In this document: positions 1 to 8,455 of the stretch, one piece after another
Numbering within the stretch: the first letter of the stretch is position 1
Layout of the letters: each line of letters starts with the position of its first letter
From: Pontibacterium sp049599735
GTDB lineage: Bacteria; Pseudomonadota; Gammaproteobacteria; Pseudomonadales; Balneatricaceae
Length of the DNA stretch: 42,551 nt
Reading direction: 5' to 3'
NCBI GenBank assembly: GCA_049599735.1
Contig: JBMYOX010000025.1
Location: 1 to 42,551 of the forward strand
Notes under the pieces: generated by a model
Seen by the model: only the letters and a program-made list of their open reading frames with translations
The model's database searches: none
Told to the model about the DNA's origin: nothing
Position numbers and translations under genes: made by a program

Positions 1-1
1 G

Positions 2-1216
2 CTTGAGCAAGGCGCGGCCCATTCAATGCTGTTCTGGGGGCCGCCGGGCGTGGGCAAAACAACGCTGGCGCGTCTGATGGCCCATCAGGTGGATGCGCAT
101 TTTATAACACTCTCAGCGGTTTTGGCGGGTGTTAAGGATATACGGGCGGCGGTAGAGCAGGCAAAGCACGTACAGAATCAATCGGGTCGCAAAACCATTC
201 TTTTTGTGGATGAGGTGCATCGTTTTAATAAAGCACAACAGGATGCTTTTTTACCTTATATCGAGGACGGCACTTTTATTTTTGTGGGTGCAACCACGGA
301 AAATCCATCCTTTGAACTGAACAATGCTTTGTTATCCCGTGCTCGTGTTTATCTGCTGCGCAGCCTGGATCTTCCTGAAATTCGCCAGGTCATTGACCGG
401 GCGCTGACGGATAAAGAGCAGGGCTTAGGGGCTCGTCATCTGCTGATTGATGAAAGCCTACTGGCACAATTGGCAGTGGCTGCCGATGGGGATGCCCGTC
501 GTGCTTTGAATCTCCTGGAGATTGCCTCTGATCTGGCGCAACCCGCCGATGCGGGCGAAGTGGTTGATAAAACCGTGATGGAGCAGGTGCTGCGCTCTAC
601 GGGTCGGCGTTATGATAAACAGGGTGATCTTTTTTACGATATGATCTCTGCGTTTCATAAGTCTGTACGCGGCTCCTCGCCTGACGGGGCGCTTTATTGG
701 TGCTGCCGTATGCTGGATGGCGGCTGTGACCCGCTTTATATTGCCCGGCGCCTCGTCGCCATTGCCTCGGAAGATATTGGTAATGCTGACCCCCGGGCGA
801 TGCAGGTTGCGCTGTCGGCCTGGGATGCCTTTGAGCGTGTCGGGCCTGCCGAAGGGGAGCGGGCTATCGCACAGGCAGCGGTATACTGTGCCTGTGCGCC
901 TAAGAGCAATGCGCTTTATGAGGCTTATAAGCAGTGTCGGGCGGATGTGGCTAAGGCCCCTGGTTATGAGGTGCCTGAGCACTTACGTAATGCACCTACC
1001 GGTTTAATGGAAGACCTGGGTTATGGCGCAGAGTATCGCTATGCTCATAGTGAACCGGGCGCTTATGCAGCCGGTGAAAATTACCTGCCGCCAGAGCTGG
1101 CTGACCAACAGTGGTATCATCCTCGGGATCGGGGTCTGGAAAAGAAAATATCTGACAAGCTGGACTATCTGCGTGCTCAGGATGCACAAAGTCCACTGCA
1201 ACGCTATAAGGATTAA
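2..1216 (+). CDS. rarA: Replication-associated recombination protein A (AAA+ ATPase), 5' truncated
   Basis: RarA/MgsA is a clamp-loader-like AAA+ ATPase that acts at stalled replication forks. The reading frame is open back to base 2, so the true start lies outside the window; about 45 N-terminal residues are missing compared with the usual ~445. The Walker A motif GPPGVGKTT lies at the very beginning, Walker B is FVDEVHRF, and sensor 1 lies in GATTENPSFE. The C-terminal half has the RarA-specific tetramerisation region, including SPDGALYWCCRMLDGG and IASEDIGNADP. The stop codon is 2 bp before crcB, so the two are probably cotranscribed. The order rarA-crcB-serS matches a common gammaproteobacterial arrangement in which lolA precedes rarA. 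Identification is by recognition of conserved motifs and is very secure. Confidence 0.96.
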   Translation, partial: LEQGAAHSMLFWGPPGVGKTTLARLMAHQVDAHFITLSAVLAGVKDIRAAVEQAKHVQNQSGRKTILFVDEVHRFNKAQQDAFLPYIEDGTFIFVGATTENPSFELNNALLSRARVYLLRSLDLPEIRQVIDRALTDKEQGLGARHLLIDESLLAQLAVAADGDARRALNLLEIASDLAQPADAGEVVDKTVMEQVLRSTGRRYDKQGDLFYDMISAFHKSVRGSSPDGALYWCCRMLDGGCDPLYIARRLVAIASEDIGNADPRAMQVALSAWDAFERVGPAEGERAIAQAAVYCACAPKSNALYEAYKQCRADVAKAPGYEVPEHLRNAPTGLMEDLGYGAEYRYAHSEPGAYAAGENYLPPELADQQWYHPRDRGLEKKISDKLDYLRAQDAQSPLQRYKD

Positions 1217-1218
1217 CT

Positions 1219-1590
1219 ATGCAGCACCTGGTTGCGATTGCTATAGGCGGTGCTTGTGGTGCACTGGGCCGTTACTGGATGAGCGGTTTACTAAATAATG
1301 CCGCTTATAAATTACCTTACGGTACTCTGGCCTGTAATGTGATCGGCTCATTTCTGATGGGTGTGTGTTTTGTGCTTATTCTGGAAAAAGCACGCTTAAA
1401 TCCTGAGTTGCGACCTTTGTTAATGGTCGGCTTTATGGGTGCGTTTACGACTTTTTCCACCTTTTCGCTCGAAACCGTTGTAATGCTGCAGGAAGGGCAT
1501 GTTATGTCTGCTGCGATTTATATATTATTAAGCGTTGTTTTATGTATCGCCGCGCTTTACGGTGGTTTGTGGTTTACTCGCTTGTTTTAA
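1219..1590 (+). CDS. crcB: Fluoride channel CrcB/Fluc
   Basis: This is a 123-residue, four-helix membrane protein of the CrcB/Fluc family, which forms dual-topology dimers exporting fluoride. Family signatures are visible in order: GGACGALGRYW near the N terminus, CNVIGSFLMG in helix 2, and GFMGAFTTFSTFSLE in helix 3, which carries the pore-lining Phe/Thr/Ser track. The length is normal for the family. The ATG lies 2 bp after the rarA stop, so translation is probably coupled. I see no fluoride riboswitch upstream, which is expected because the gene sits inside an operon. Confidence 0.95.
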   Translation: MQHLVAIAIGGACGALGRYWMSGLLNNAAYKLPYGTLACNVIGSFLMGVCFVLILEKARLNPELRPLLMVGFMGAFTTFSTFSLETVVMLQEGHVMSAAIYILLSVVLCIAALYGGLWFTRLF

Positions 1591-1627
1591 CGTCTGCTTG
1601 TTATTAATTAAGGTGCATTAGAGTCTC

Positions 1628-2902
1628 ATGCTTGACCCAAAATACGTACGTGCTAATCCGGAAGATGTCGCTCAGCTACTGAAGAAAAAGGGATATGATT
1701 TCCCGGTTGAATCGTTTACAGCGCTGGAAAATAAACGTAAAGCACTTCAGGTTCAGACTGAAAACCTGCAAAGCGAGCGTAATACCCGGTCAAAAGGAAT
1801 CGGCAAGGCAAAAGCGGCGGGTGAAGATATTCAGCCCTTGCTGGCAGAAGTTGCCGACCTGGGTGCCAAACTGGATGCCGCTAAAGCAGCGTTAGTCGCC
1901 TTGCAGGAGGAACTGGAAGATCTGCTGGCGGGTGTGCCTAACATTCCTCACGAATCTGTGCCTGCCGGTGCTGATGAAGAAGACAATGAAGAGGTGCGCA
2001 CCTGGGGCACACCGCGTAACTTTGACTTTGAGCCTCTGGATCATGTTTCGCTGGGTGAGGCTGATGCCAAACTGGATTTTGAAGTGGCGGCTAAAATTAC
2101 CGGTTCGCGCTTTTCAGTACTCAGGGGCAAACTGGCAAAAATGCATCGCGCGCTGATTCAGCTGATGCTGGATACACAAACCGAAGAGCATGGTTATAAC
2201 GAAGTCTATGTACCTTATATGGTAAATGCGGATTCTCTGCGTGGTACGGGCCAGCTGCCAAAGTTTGAAGAAGATCTGTTTAAAGTGCCCTTTGGCGACC
2301 GTCAGTATTACCTGATTCCAACCGCAGAAGTACCGGTGACTAACATCGTGCGCGATGAAATTATTGATGCTGCGCAGATGCCGCTGAAATTCACCGCCCA
2401 TACACCTTGCTTCCGTTCCGAAGCTGGTGCGTCCGGGCGTGATACGCGTGGCCTGGTACGCCAGCATCAGTTTGAGAAAGTCGAAATGGTGCAGATTGTC
2501 GAGCCAGGTAAGTCCTGGCAGGCACTGGAAGAGATGACCGGCCATGCAGAAGCCATTCTGCAAAAGCTGAATCTGCCATACCGGGTTATGGCACTTTGTG
2601 GGGGGGATTTGGGTTTCAGCGCGGCGAAAACTTATGACCTGGAAGTCTGGTTGCCGGGCCAGCAGAAGTACCGTGAAATCTCATCCGTATCGAATATGGG
2701 TGATTTCCAGGCGCGTCGTATGCAGGCCCGCTGGCGTAATCCTGAAACCAATAAACCGGAGCTGGCGCACACGCTGAATGGTTCTGGTCTGGCGGTCGGT
2801 CGTACACTTCTGGCTGTGATGGAGAATTATCAGACGGCTGAAGGTAAAATTACAGTACCTGAGGCACTGCGCCCCTATATGGGTGGCGTGACCGAAATCT
2901 GA
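1628..2902 (+). CDS. serS: Seryl-tRNA synthetase
   Basis: Class II aminoacyl-tRNA synthetase that charges tRNA-Ser (and tRNA-Sec) with serine. It is full length at 424 residues. The N-terminal residues 1 to ~110 form the charged antiparallel coiled-coil arm that grips the tRNA long variable arm. The catalytic domain shows motif 2 (FRSEAGASGRDTRGLVR) and motif 3 (NGSGLAVGRTLLAVMENYQ). It follows crcB by 37 bp and is last in the run, ending at a clear intrinsic terminator. The Shine-Dalgarno is weak (AAGGTG is rather distant), but the start LDPKYVR is the conserved SerRS N terminus. Confidence 0.97.
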   Translation: MLDPKYVRANPEDVAQLLKKKGYDFPVESFTALENKRKALQVQTENLQSERNTRSKGIGKAKAAGEDIQPLLAEVADLGAKLDAAKAALVALQEELEDLLAGVPNIPHESVPAGADEEDNEEVRTWGTPRNFDFEPLDHVSLGEADAKLDFEVAAKITGSRFSVLRGKLAKMHRALIQLMLDTQTEEHGYNEVYVPYMVNADSLRGTGQLPKFEEDLFKVPFGDRQYYLIPTAEVPVTNIVRDEIIDAAQMPLKFTAHTPCFRSEAGASGRDTRGLVRQHQFEKVEMVQIVEPGKSWQALEEMTGHAEAILQKLNLPYRVMALCGGDLGFSAAKTYDLEVWLPGQQKYREISSVSNMGDFQARRMQARWRNPETNKPELAHTLNGSGLAVGRTLLAVMENYQTAEGKITVPEALRPYMGGVTEI

Positions 2903-2930
2903 TTATCTGTCCAGGATAACTCACCCAATT

Positions 2931-2957
2931 AAAGGCGCCTGATGGCGTCTTTTTTTG
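2931..2957 (+). terminator. Intrinsic terminator after serS
   Basis: A 9-bp stem (AAAGGCGCC with GGCGTCTTT, one G-U pair) around a TGAT loop is followed by a T run. It closes the rarA-crcB-serS unit. Confidence 0.85.
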
Positions 2958-3099
2958 CTCTTAACGCTGGGGGCGATTTGTCTGTCAGATAGACAGGGCC
3001 TGAACATTCTCAAATCTCAGCCAGGAATAGAAACGGCTCAAGCAGCTTATGCTGAGTTTCGGTATACTTCAGGCAAATTTTTTGAATGATGGCAAAGAC

Positions 3100-4323
3100 A
3101 TGAACAAGCGGTATGACATTCTGATTGTTGGGGGGGGAATGGTCGGGGCGACCATCGCCTGTGCATTAGGTGGCAGTGATCTTTCCGTGGGCGTTGTTGA
3201 ATACCGGTATCCTGATGCTTTTGAGGACAGCCAGCCCCATGATCTGCGAGTTTCAGCCCTGAGTGTCGCTTCTCAAAATATCCTGGATATGGTGGGTGCC
3301 TGGGAAGGTGTTTTATCTCGCCGTAGCTGCCCGTATAAGCGCATGAAGGTTTGGGAAGCTAATGAGGCCCGTGCATCAACAGAGTTTAATTCTGACGCAA
3401 TATCATTACCTTATCTGGGCCATATCGTTGAAAACCGGATTATTCAACTGGCACTGCTGGAGCAAATGAGCACTTTTGATAATGTGGATCTGATTTGCCC
3501 CGCACAAACAGAATCTATCGATTATTCGCCGGGTGCCAGTATTGTCCGCCTGAACGATGGCACTGAGCTAATCGGGCGTTTATTAATCGCTGCTGATGGC
3601 GGTGAGTCCCGGGTTCGCCAGGCTGCAGGTATTGGTGTCCATAAATGGGATTATGAACAATACGCGTTGGTGGCCTCTGTAACAACCGCCTATGAACAAC
3701 AGGACATCACCTGGCAACAATTTACTTCAACCGGACCTTTAGCGTTTTTGCCATTGTCTGGTCGTAATGCCTCTTTGGTGTGGTACAACACACCGGCAGA
3801 AGCTAAGCGCCTGATGGATTTGCCTGATGCACAATTCCTGTCAGAGCTTAGTGCCACTTTTCCTGAAACACTGGGTAAAGTGGATAGCCTGCTGGAGCGG
3901 GGCTATTTCCCACTGCGTCGTCAGCATGCACAACAATACGTTGCAGAAGGTATTGCGCTGGCAGGAGATGCCGCGCATATGATTCACCCACTGGCCGGGC
4001 AGGGTGTAAATATTGGTTTGTTGGATGCCGCTGCACTGGCGGAAACTATCCTCAAAGCACAAAGATCTGGTGAAGATTATACAGCGTTGTCTGTGCTACA
4101 GGCCTACGAGCAGCAGCGTCGAAAACATAATCTGGTCATGATGCAATTGATGGATATGTTTTATCGTGTCTTCAGCAACGATAATATCCCTTTAAAGGTT
4201 GTGCGTAATATCGGGCTGGGATTTGCAGAGCGAGTGTTACCGGCTAAAAACAAAGTCATGCGATTTGCGATGGGGCTGGAAGGGCCATTGCCTGCTTTAG
4301 CCCGGTGCGAAGAAATAAGCTGA
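3100..4323 (+). CDS. ubiF: Ubiquinone biosynthesis hydroxylase UbiF
   Basis: FAD-dependent aromatic hydroxylase of the UbiH/UbiI/UbiF family; UbiF performs the C-6 hydroxylation late in ubiquinone biosynthesis. The three flavin motifs are present: dinucleotide-binding VGGGMVGATIACALGG at the N terminus, the DG motif in LLIAADGGESRVRQAAG, and the GD motif in ALAGDAAHMIHPLAGQGVN. Segments such as DSQPHDLRVSALS, LGHIVENR, GIGVHKWDYEQ, TWQQFTSTGPLAFLPL and SLVWYN match UbiF more closely than UbiH or UbiI. An upstream in-frame ATG at 3049 would add 17 residues; I prefer 3100 because the family begins just before the flavin motif. It is alone in its unit and convergent with the phasin gene. Having UbiF implies that Coq7 is not needed for this step. 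Confidence 0.87.
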   Translation: MNKRYDILIVGGGMVGATIACALGGSDLSVGVVEYRYPDAFEDSQPHDLRVSALSVASQNILDMVGAWEGVLSRRSCPYKRMKVWEANEARASTEFNSDAISLPYLGHIVENRIIQLALLEQMSTFDNVDLICPAQTESIDYSPGASIVRLNDGTELIGRLLIAADGGESRVRQAAGIGVHKWDYEQYALVASVTTAYEQQDITWQQFTSTGPLAFLPLSGRNASLVWYNTPAEAKRLMDLPDAQFLSELSATFPETLGKVDSLLERGYFPLRRQHAQQYVAEGIALAGDAAHMIHPLAGQGVNIGLLDAAALAETILKAQRSGEDYTALSVLQAYEQQRRKHNLVMMQLMDMFYRVFSNDNIPLKVVRNIGLGFAERVLPAKNKVMRFAMGLEGPLPALARCEEIS

Positions 4324-4332
4324 CGGCTTACC

Positions 4333-4364
4333 AAAAAAAAAGCACTGAGGGTTGACCGCAGTGC
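4333..4364 (-). terminator. Second minus-strand intrinsic terminator downstream of the phasin gene
   Basis: On the minus strand, stem GCACTG/CAGTGC (11-nt loop) is followed by nine Ts. It lies 14 bp beyond another minus-strand terminator, so it is a back-up stop for phasin transcripts before they enter ubiF antisense. Confidence 0.7.
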
Positions 4365-4377
4365 CTAATAACTGAAT

Positions 4378-4403
4378 AAAAAAGTCCGGCCACAAGGGCC
4401 GGA
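4378..4403 (-). terminator. First minus-strand intrinsic terminator downstream of the phasin gene
   Basis: GC-rich hairpin CCGGCC-ACAAG-GGCCGG, followed on the minus strand by AC and six Ts. Confidence 0.85.
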
Positions 4404-4477
4404 AAAAGGATAAAGGCTGTAGTAGCCAGAGTGGAACAGGTTGGCAATACACTCAATGCCGGGGTTTCGCCGGATAT

Positions 4478-5074
4478 TTAGTGAGCCGTTGTAGCTTTGC
4501 GGGATGTTTTAGCCGGTGCCTTTTTAGGCGTTGCTGGCTTGGCAACCGCTTTTTTAACAGGGGCTTCAACTGGTGTTTCTGCAACAGCAGCTTCAGCTAC
4601 CGGTGTTTCTGCAACAACAGGGGCCGCTTTTATGGAAGCGGAGGTGGCAGTTGTTGCTTCAGAGATAGTTGCTGCAGCTTCTGTCATGTACTGAGTCGCT
4701 GTTTCAGTCGCATCGTTAACATACTTAGTCATTTCAGCAACGTAGTTGTTATCACTTAATCCAGAGAAGCTTTTTTCAACAACATCGGTGATCTGATCTT
4801 TAGCTTCGTTCAGGGTTGCCAGTTCTTTTTCTGCAACGTCAGCCAGTTTGCTTTCCAGCGTTTTGAAGTAGCTTACCTGCAACTCGATAGCGTCTTTAGG
4901 CTCTTTGATTTCGGTCAGTGCTTTCATTTGAGAAACACAAGAATTCACAAAATCAGTAACGTATTCAGACTGCAGCGCAAACAGCTTTTCTGCAGTCTGT
5001 TTATTGATTTCAGCCATATCTACAGCCGGCTGCATTTTTTCCTTCACTTCATTCATCAGATCGTACATGTCCAT
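4478..5074 (-). CDS. Phasin family protein with basic Ala/Lys/Pro tail
   Basis: Granule-associated (polyhydroxyalkanoate) phasin, 198 residues. The first ~140 residues are a predominantly helical, heptad-like phasin domain (MDMYDLMNEVKEKMQPAVDM onward). The last ~60 are low complexity: an Ala/Val/Glu/Pro linker and a basic tail (KPATPKKAPAKTSRKA) resembling the histone-like tails of PhaF-type phasins that bind DNA. The start at 5074 is chosen because AGGAAGG lies just upstream of ATG; a further upstream ATG would add 15 residues with no good ribosome site. No pha synthase or depolymerase gene is nearby. It is transcribed alone and ends in two consecutive terminators. Confidence 0.85.
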   Translation of the reverse strand: MDMYDLMNEVKEKMQPAVDMAEINKQTAEKLFALQSEYVTDFVNSCVSQMKALTEIKEPKDAIELQVSYFKTLESKLADVAEKELATLNEAKDQITDVVEKSFSGLSDNNYVAEMTKYVNDATETATQYMTEAAATISEATTATSASIKAAPVVAETPVAEAAVAETPVEAPVKKAVAKPATPKKAPAKTSRKATTAH

Positions 5075-5400
5075 TACCTTCCTATAAGCTTGTTTGGGCG
5101 CTTTTGTGCGTTGCAGCAATTAGTTAAATATAGTGAGTAAAAATTAACCTGTCAACCCTTATTTGTGCATTGCACAAGCTGATTTTTTGCTTTTAAATTT
5201 TAAGTTTTTCATTATAAAACAATAAGTTACCAACCTTGTTTGTATATAAGGAGATTCAGTTATAGGGCCGTGTTAATATGTTTTTTATTGAACCGGGCCT
5301 GTGCGGCATTTCTTTATAGCCAGACAGACCAAAAAAATAGCACTTAATTGCAACCGTTTTTTGAAACCTGCCGGCATCCCTATACAATCAGGGAGCTAAG
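5075..5400. other. AT-rich divergent intergenic region (phasin / M16 peptidase)
   Basis: A 326-bp spacer between divergently transcribed genes. It is strongly AT-rich and has no convincing reading frame. It must contain the phasin promoter on the minus strand and, near its right end, the M16 peptidase promoter annotated separately. Confidence 0.6.
5361..5388 (+). promoter_or_regulatory. Sigma-70-like promoter for the M16 peptidase gene
   Basis: TTGAAA (5361-5366), a 16-bp spacer and TACAAT (5383-5388) make a near-consensus promoter. Initiation would be expected around 5395, only about 6 nt before the GTG at 5401. That bears on which start codon is used. Confidence 0.5.
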
Positions 5401-8391
5401 GTGAAAAGTGCTCTGGGCGCGCGGTATTCTGCTTTACAGAGTAATGATATTTATCCAGATAATAAGGCTTCTGTTTTTATGCATGCACAGAATTGTTACG
5501 CCAGCTTTCATTTTGACCGCTCTGAAACCATCGAATCACTGGGTGTTGAGGTAGCGGAATATACCCATAATGTAACGGGTGCAAAGCATTACCATATCGC
5601 GGCAGAGAATGAAGAAAATGTATTTCTTGTAGCGTTTAGAACGGTGCCGATGGATTCAACCGGTGTCGCTCATATTCTTGAGCACACGGCACTTTGTGGT
5701 AGTGAGCATTACCCGGTGCGCGACCCGTTTTTTATGATGACCCGCCGTTCTTTGAATACCTTTATGAATGCCTTTACCAGCAGCGACTGGACGGCTTACC
5801 CGTTTGCCAGCCAGAACAGCAAAGACTTTAATAATCTGTTGGATGTATACCTGGATGCAGCCTTCTTCTCCCGGCTCGACCCGCTGGATTTTGCTCAGGA
5901 AGGCCATCGCATCGAGTTTGCCGAAGCGGGAAATAAAAATTCTGATCTGGTCTATAAAGGGGTTGTACTTAATGAGATGAAAGGAGCCATGAGCTCACCG
6001 ATCTCGACACTCTGGCAGACGTTAAGTAAACACCTGTTCCCAACCACCACCTATCATTACAACAGCGGTGGTGAGCCAGAGTCTATTACCGACCTGGGTT
6101 ACGAGGAACTGCTGGCGTTTTATAAAACCCACTATCACCCGAGCAATGCCGTCTTTATGACGTTTGGTGATATGGATGTTAAAACGCTGCAGCAACGTTT
6201 TGAAGAACGCGCTTTAAACCGTTTTGATAAACTGGATGTTGAAATCTGCGTCGCGAATGAAAAGCCTTACCATGCGCCGATTCGTGTTGAAGAAGCTTAT
6301 GCGCTTGATCAGGATGATTTGAACGCCAAAACCCATCATGTGATGGGCTGGCTGCTGGGATTATCAACGGACCTTGAAGAGCAGCTGAAAGCACATTTAC
6401 TGAGCCGTGTCTTACTGGATAACAGCGCCTCACCTTTACGCCATGCATTGGAATCTACAGAGCTGGGAACCGCGCCTTCACCTATGTGTGGCCTGGAAGA
6501 CTCTAATCGTCAGATGAGCTTTATGTGTGGCCTTGAGGGCAGTGAGGTGGAATCAGCGGCGGCTTTTGAGGCCTTAGTGCTGGAAACCCTGGAAAAGGTT
6601 GCTGAAAATGGTGTGCCCCAGGAAATGCTGGAGGCGCAGTTACACCAGCTGGAGCTGGCGCAGCGTGAAATCAGCGGAGACGGGCAACCTTATGGCCTGA
6701 ACCTGATTTTAGCGGCCATGCCTTCTGCGATTCACCGCGGTGATGCCATTGCCCTGCTGAACCTTGATCCTGTGCTCAAATCACTACATGAGCAGATTAA
6801 AGCCCCTGACTTTGTACAGCGCCTGGTACGGCAGTGGCTGCTTGATAATCCTCATCGTGTTAGCCTGACCCTGCGTCCTGATAAAGAGCTGGCAACACGC
6901 CGGGATGAAACTGAAGCGGCTAATCTGAAAGCAATCCGTGAAGCGCTGAGTGATGAAGAAGCGGATGCGGTTGTGTCCCAGGCCGCAGCGTTGGAAGCAC
7001 GCCAATACCAGGAAGATGATGAGTCGCTGCTGCCCAAAGTGACGATTGCCGATGTACCGGCAGATATGATCATTCCAGAGATGAGCGCTCAGGATAAGAA
7101 CCTGCCGTTAACACAATATAACCAGGGCACTAATGGCCTGGTTTATCAGCAGGTGATTATTGACCTGCCTGCGCTGGATAAAGCAGAGCAGAACCTGTTG
7201 CCCCTTTACAGCTACTTGCTGACCGAGCTGGGCTGTGGTGACCGGGACTATATGGAGAATCAGCAGTATCAGTCTCAGGTGACGGGCAGTGTACATGCTT
7301 ATGCATCTGTTCGGGGCTCTATTGATAATGAACAGCAGGTTTCTGCATTTTTTACCCTGTCGGGCAAAGCACTGGCCTCTAAACAGCAGGAAATGACGGC
7401 TTTACTGCATGAGACGTTGCGCAATGCACGTTTTGACGAAAAGGCTCGTATTCGTGAAGTAGTGGCACAGCACCGCACACGGAAGGAGCAGAGCATTACA
7501 GGGCATGGTCACGGGCTGGCGATGCTGGCCGCTGCTGCCAGAATGAGTCCTTCTGCGCAGCTGGCTCAGGACTCCCGAGGTCTGGAAAGTATTCGTTTTA
7601 TAAAAACATTGGACGATAGCCTGAAAGATGAGAACAACCTGCAACATTTATCGGATCAGTTACAGGCTCTGCATACTAAAATCCAAAATGCACCACGTCA
7701 GTTTTTACTGGTTGCAGAAGCCGAGCAGCAAGCGGCCTTAGCACAGTCCCTGCGCGAAACCTGGCAAGGCAACACGTCAGAGCAGGGTGATGCCTTCAGC
7801 CTGCCATCCGTACGCGAATCGGTTAAGCAGCTTTGGACAACCAGTACCCAGGTGAATTTCTGTGCTAAAGCTTATGCAACCGTACCGGTCGAGCACGAAG
7901 ATGCAGCTGCCTTAACGGTATTAGGAGATTTTCTGCGTAATGGATACCTGCATCGGGCTATTCGTGAGCAGGGCGGGGCTTATGGCTCAGGGGCTGGCCA
8001 GGACTCTGCGGATGCCGCTTTCAGGTTTTTCTCTTACCGTGATCCGCGTCTGAGCGAGACACTGGATGATTTTGACCAGTCGGTACGCTGGTTACTCGAT
8101 AATGAGCACGATGATCAGAAAATGGAAGAAGCTATTCTGGGTGTGGTCAGCTCTATCGATAAACCGGGATCTCCCGCAGGTGAAGCTAAGCAGGCCTTCC
8201 ACAGCTTACTGTTTGGCCGTACGGCTGAGCAGCGTAAAAGCTTCCGGGCGCGTATTTTAAACGTAACGGTTAATGACCTTAAACGGGTGGCAGAAACTTA
8301 CCTGATACCTGAAAAAGCCAGCATTGCCGTGATCACCAGCGAAGCGGCGGCTAAGCAATTAGACGGTGAGTTTGATATAATCGCGGTCTGA
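5401..8391 (+). CDS. Large M16C insulinase-family zinc metallopeptidase (presequence-protease type)
   Basis: A 996-residue clamshell M16 peptidase of the presequence-protease/M16C type, expected to degrade peptides enclosed in its chamber. The inverted zinc motif HxxEH is visible as HILEH (in VAHILEHTALCGSEHYPVRDPF), with the downstream glutamate in VVLNEMKGAM. The second half carries the inactive M16 domains, including the conserved REQGGAYGSGAG segment. There is no signal peptide, so it is probably cytoplasmic. The start is uncertain: GTG 5401 has GGGAG upstream, but the best promoter would start transcription on top of that site. ATG 5479 (MHAQNCYASF) is the alternative and would remove 26 residues poorly conserved in relatives I recall. 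It is single and ends at a strong terminator. Confidence 0.9.
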   Translation: MKSALGARYSALQSNDIYPDNKASVFMHAQNCYASFHFDRSETIESLGVEVAEYTHNVTGAKHYHIAAENEENVFLVAFRTVPMDSTGVAHILEHTALCGSEHYPVRDPFFMMTRRSLNTFMNAFTSSDWTAYPFASQNSKDFNNLLDVYLDAAFFSRLDPLDFAQEGHRIEFAEAGNKNSDLVYKGVVLNEMKGAMSSPISTLWQTLSKHLFPTTTYHYNSGGEPESITDLGYEELLAFYKTHYHPSNAVFMTFGDMDVKTLQQRFEERALNRFDKLDVEICVANEKPYHAPIRVEEAYALDQDDLNAKTHHVMGWLLGLSTDLEEQLKAHLLSRVLLDNSASPLRHALESTELGTAPSPMCGLEDSNRQMSFMCGLEGSEVESAAAFEALVLETLEKVAENGVPQEMLEAQLHQLELAQREISGDGQPYGLNLILAAMPSAIHRGDAIALLNLDPVLKSLHEQIKAPDFVQRLVRQWLLDNPHRVSLTLRPDKELATRRDETEAANLKAIREALSDEEADAVVSQAAALEARQYQEDDESLLPKVTIADVPADMIIPEMSAQDKNLPLTQYNQGTNGLVYQQVIIDLPALDKAEQNLLPLYSYLLTELGCGDRDYMENQQYQSQVTGSVHAYASVRGSIDNEQQVSAFFTLSGKALASKQQEMTALLHETLRNARFDEKARIREVVAQHRTRKEQSITGHGHGLAMLAAAARMSPSAQLAQDSRGLESIRFIKTLDDSLKDENNLQHLSDQLQALHTKIQNAPRQFLLVAEAEQQAALAQSLRETWQGNTSEQGDAFSLPSVRESVKQLWTTSTQVNFCAKAYATVPVEHEDAAALTVLGDFLRNGYLHRAIREQGGAYGSGAGQDSADAAFRFFSYRDPRLSETLDDFDQSVRWLLDNEHDDQKMEEAILGVVSSIDKPGSPAGEAKQAFHSLLFGRTAEQRKSFRARILNVTVNDLKRVAETYLIPEKASIAVITSEAAAKQLDGEFDIIAV

Positions 8392-8410
8392 GTAAATCAA
8401 CCTTTCTAAG

Positions 8411-8440
8411 AGAAACCCCTTTTAAGGGGTTTCTTTCGTT
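8411..8440 (+). terminator. Intrinsic terminator after the M16 peptidase gene
   Basis: Perfect 9-bp stem AGAAACCCC/GGGGTTTCT with loop TTTTAA, followed by a T-rich tract. Confidence 0.85.
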
Positions 8441-8455
8441 TTGAGTACCGGCTAA

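Noticed and set aside
1219..1590. Possible fluoride riboswitch in front of crcB
   Set aside because: Only 2 bp separate crcB from rarA, leaving no room for the aptamer; nothing similar is seen upstream.
4386..4402. Hairpin as a terminator for ubiF (plus strand)
   Set aside because: On the plus strand it is followed by As, not Ts; it works only for the minus-strand phasin transcript.
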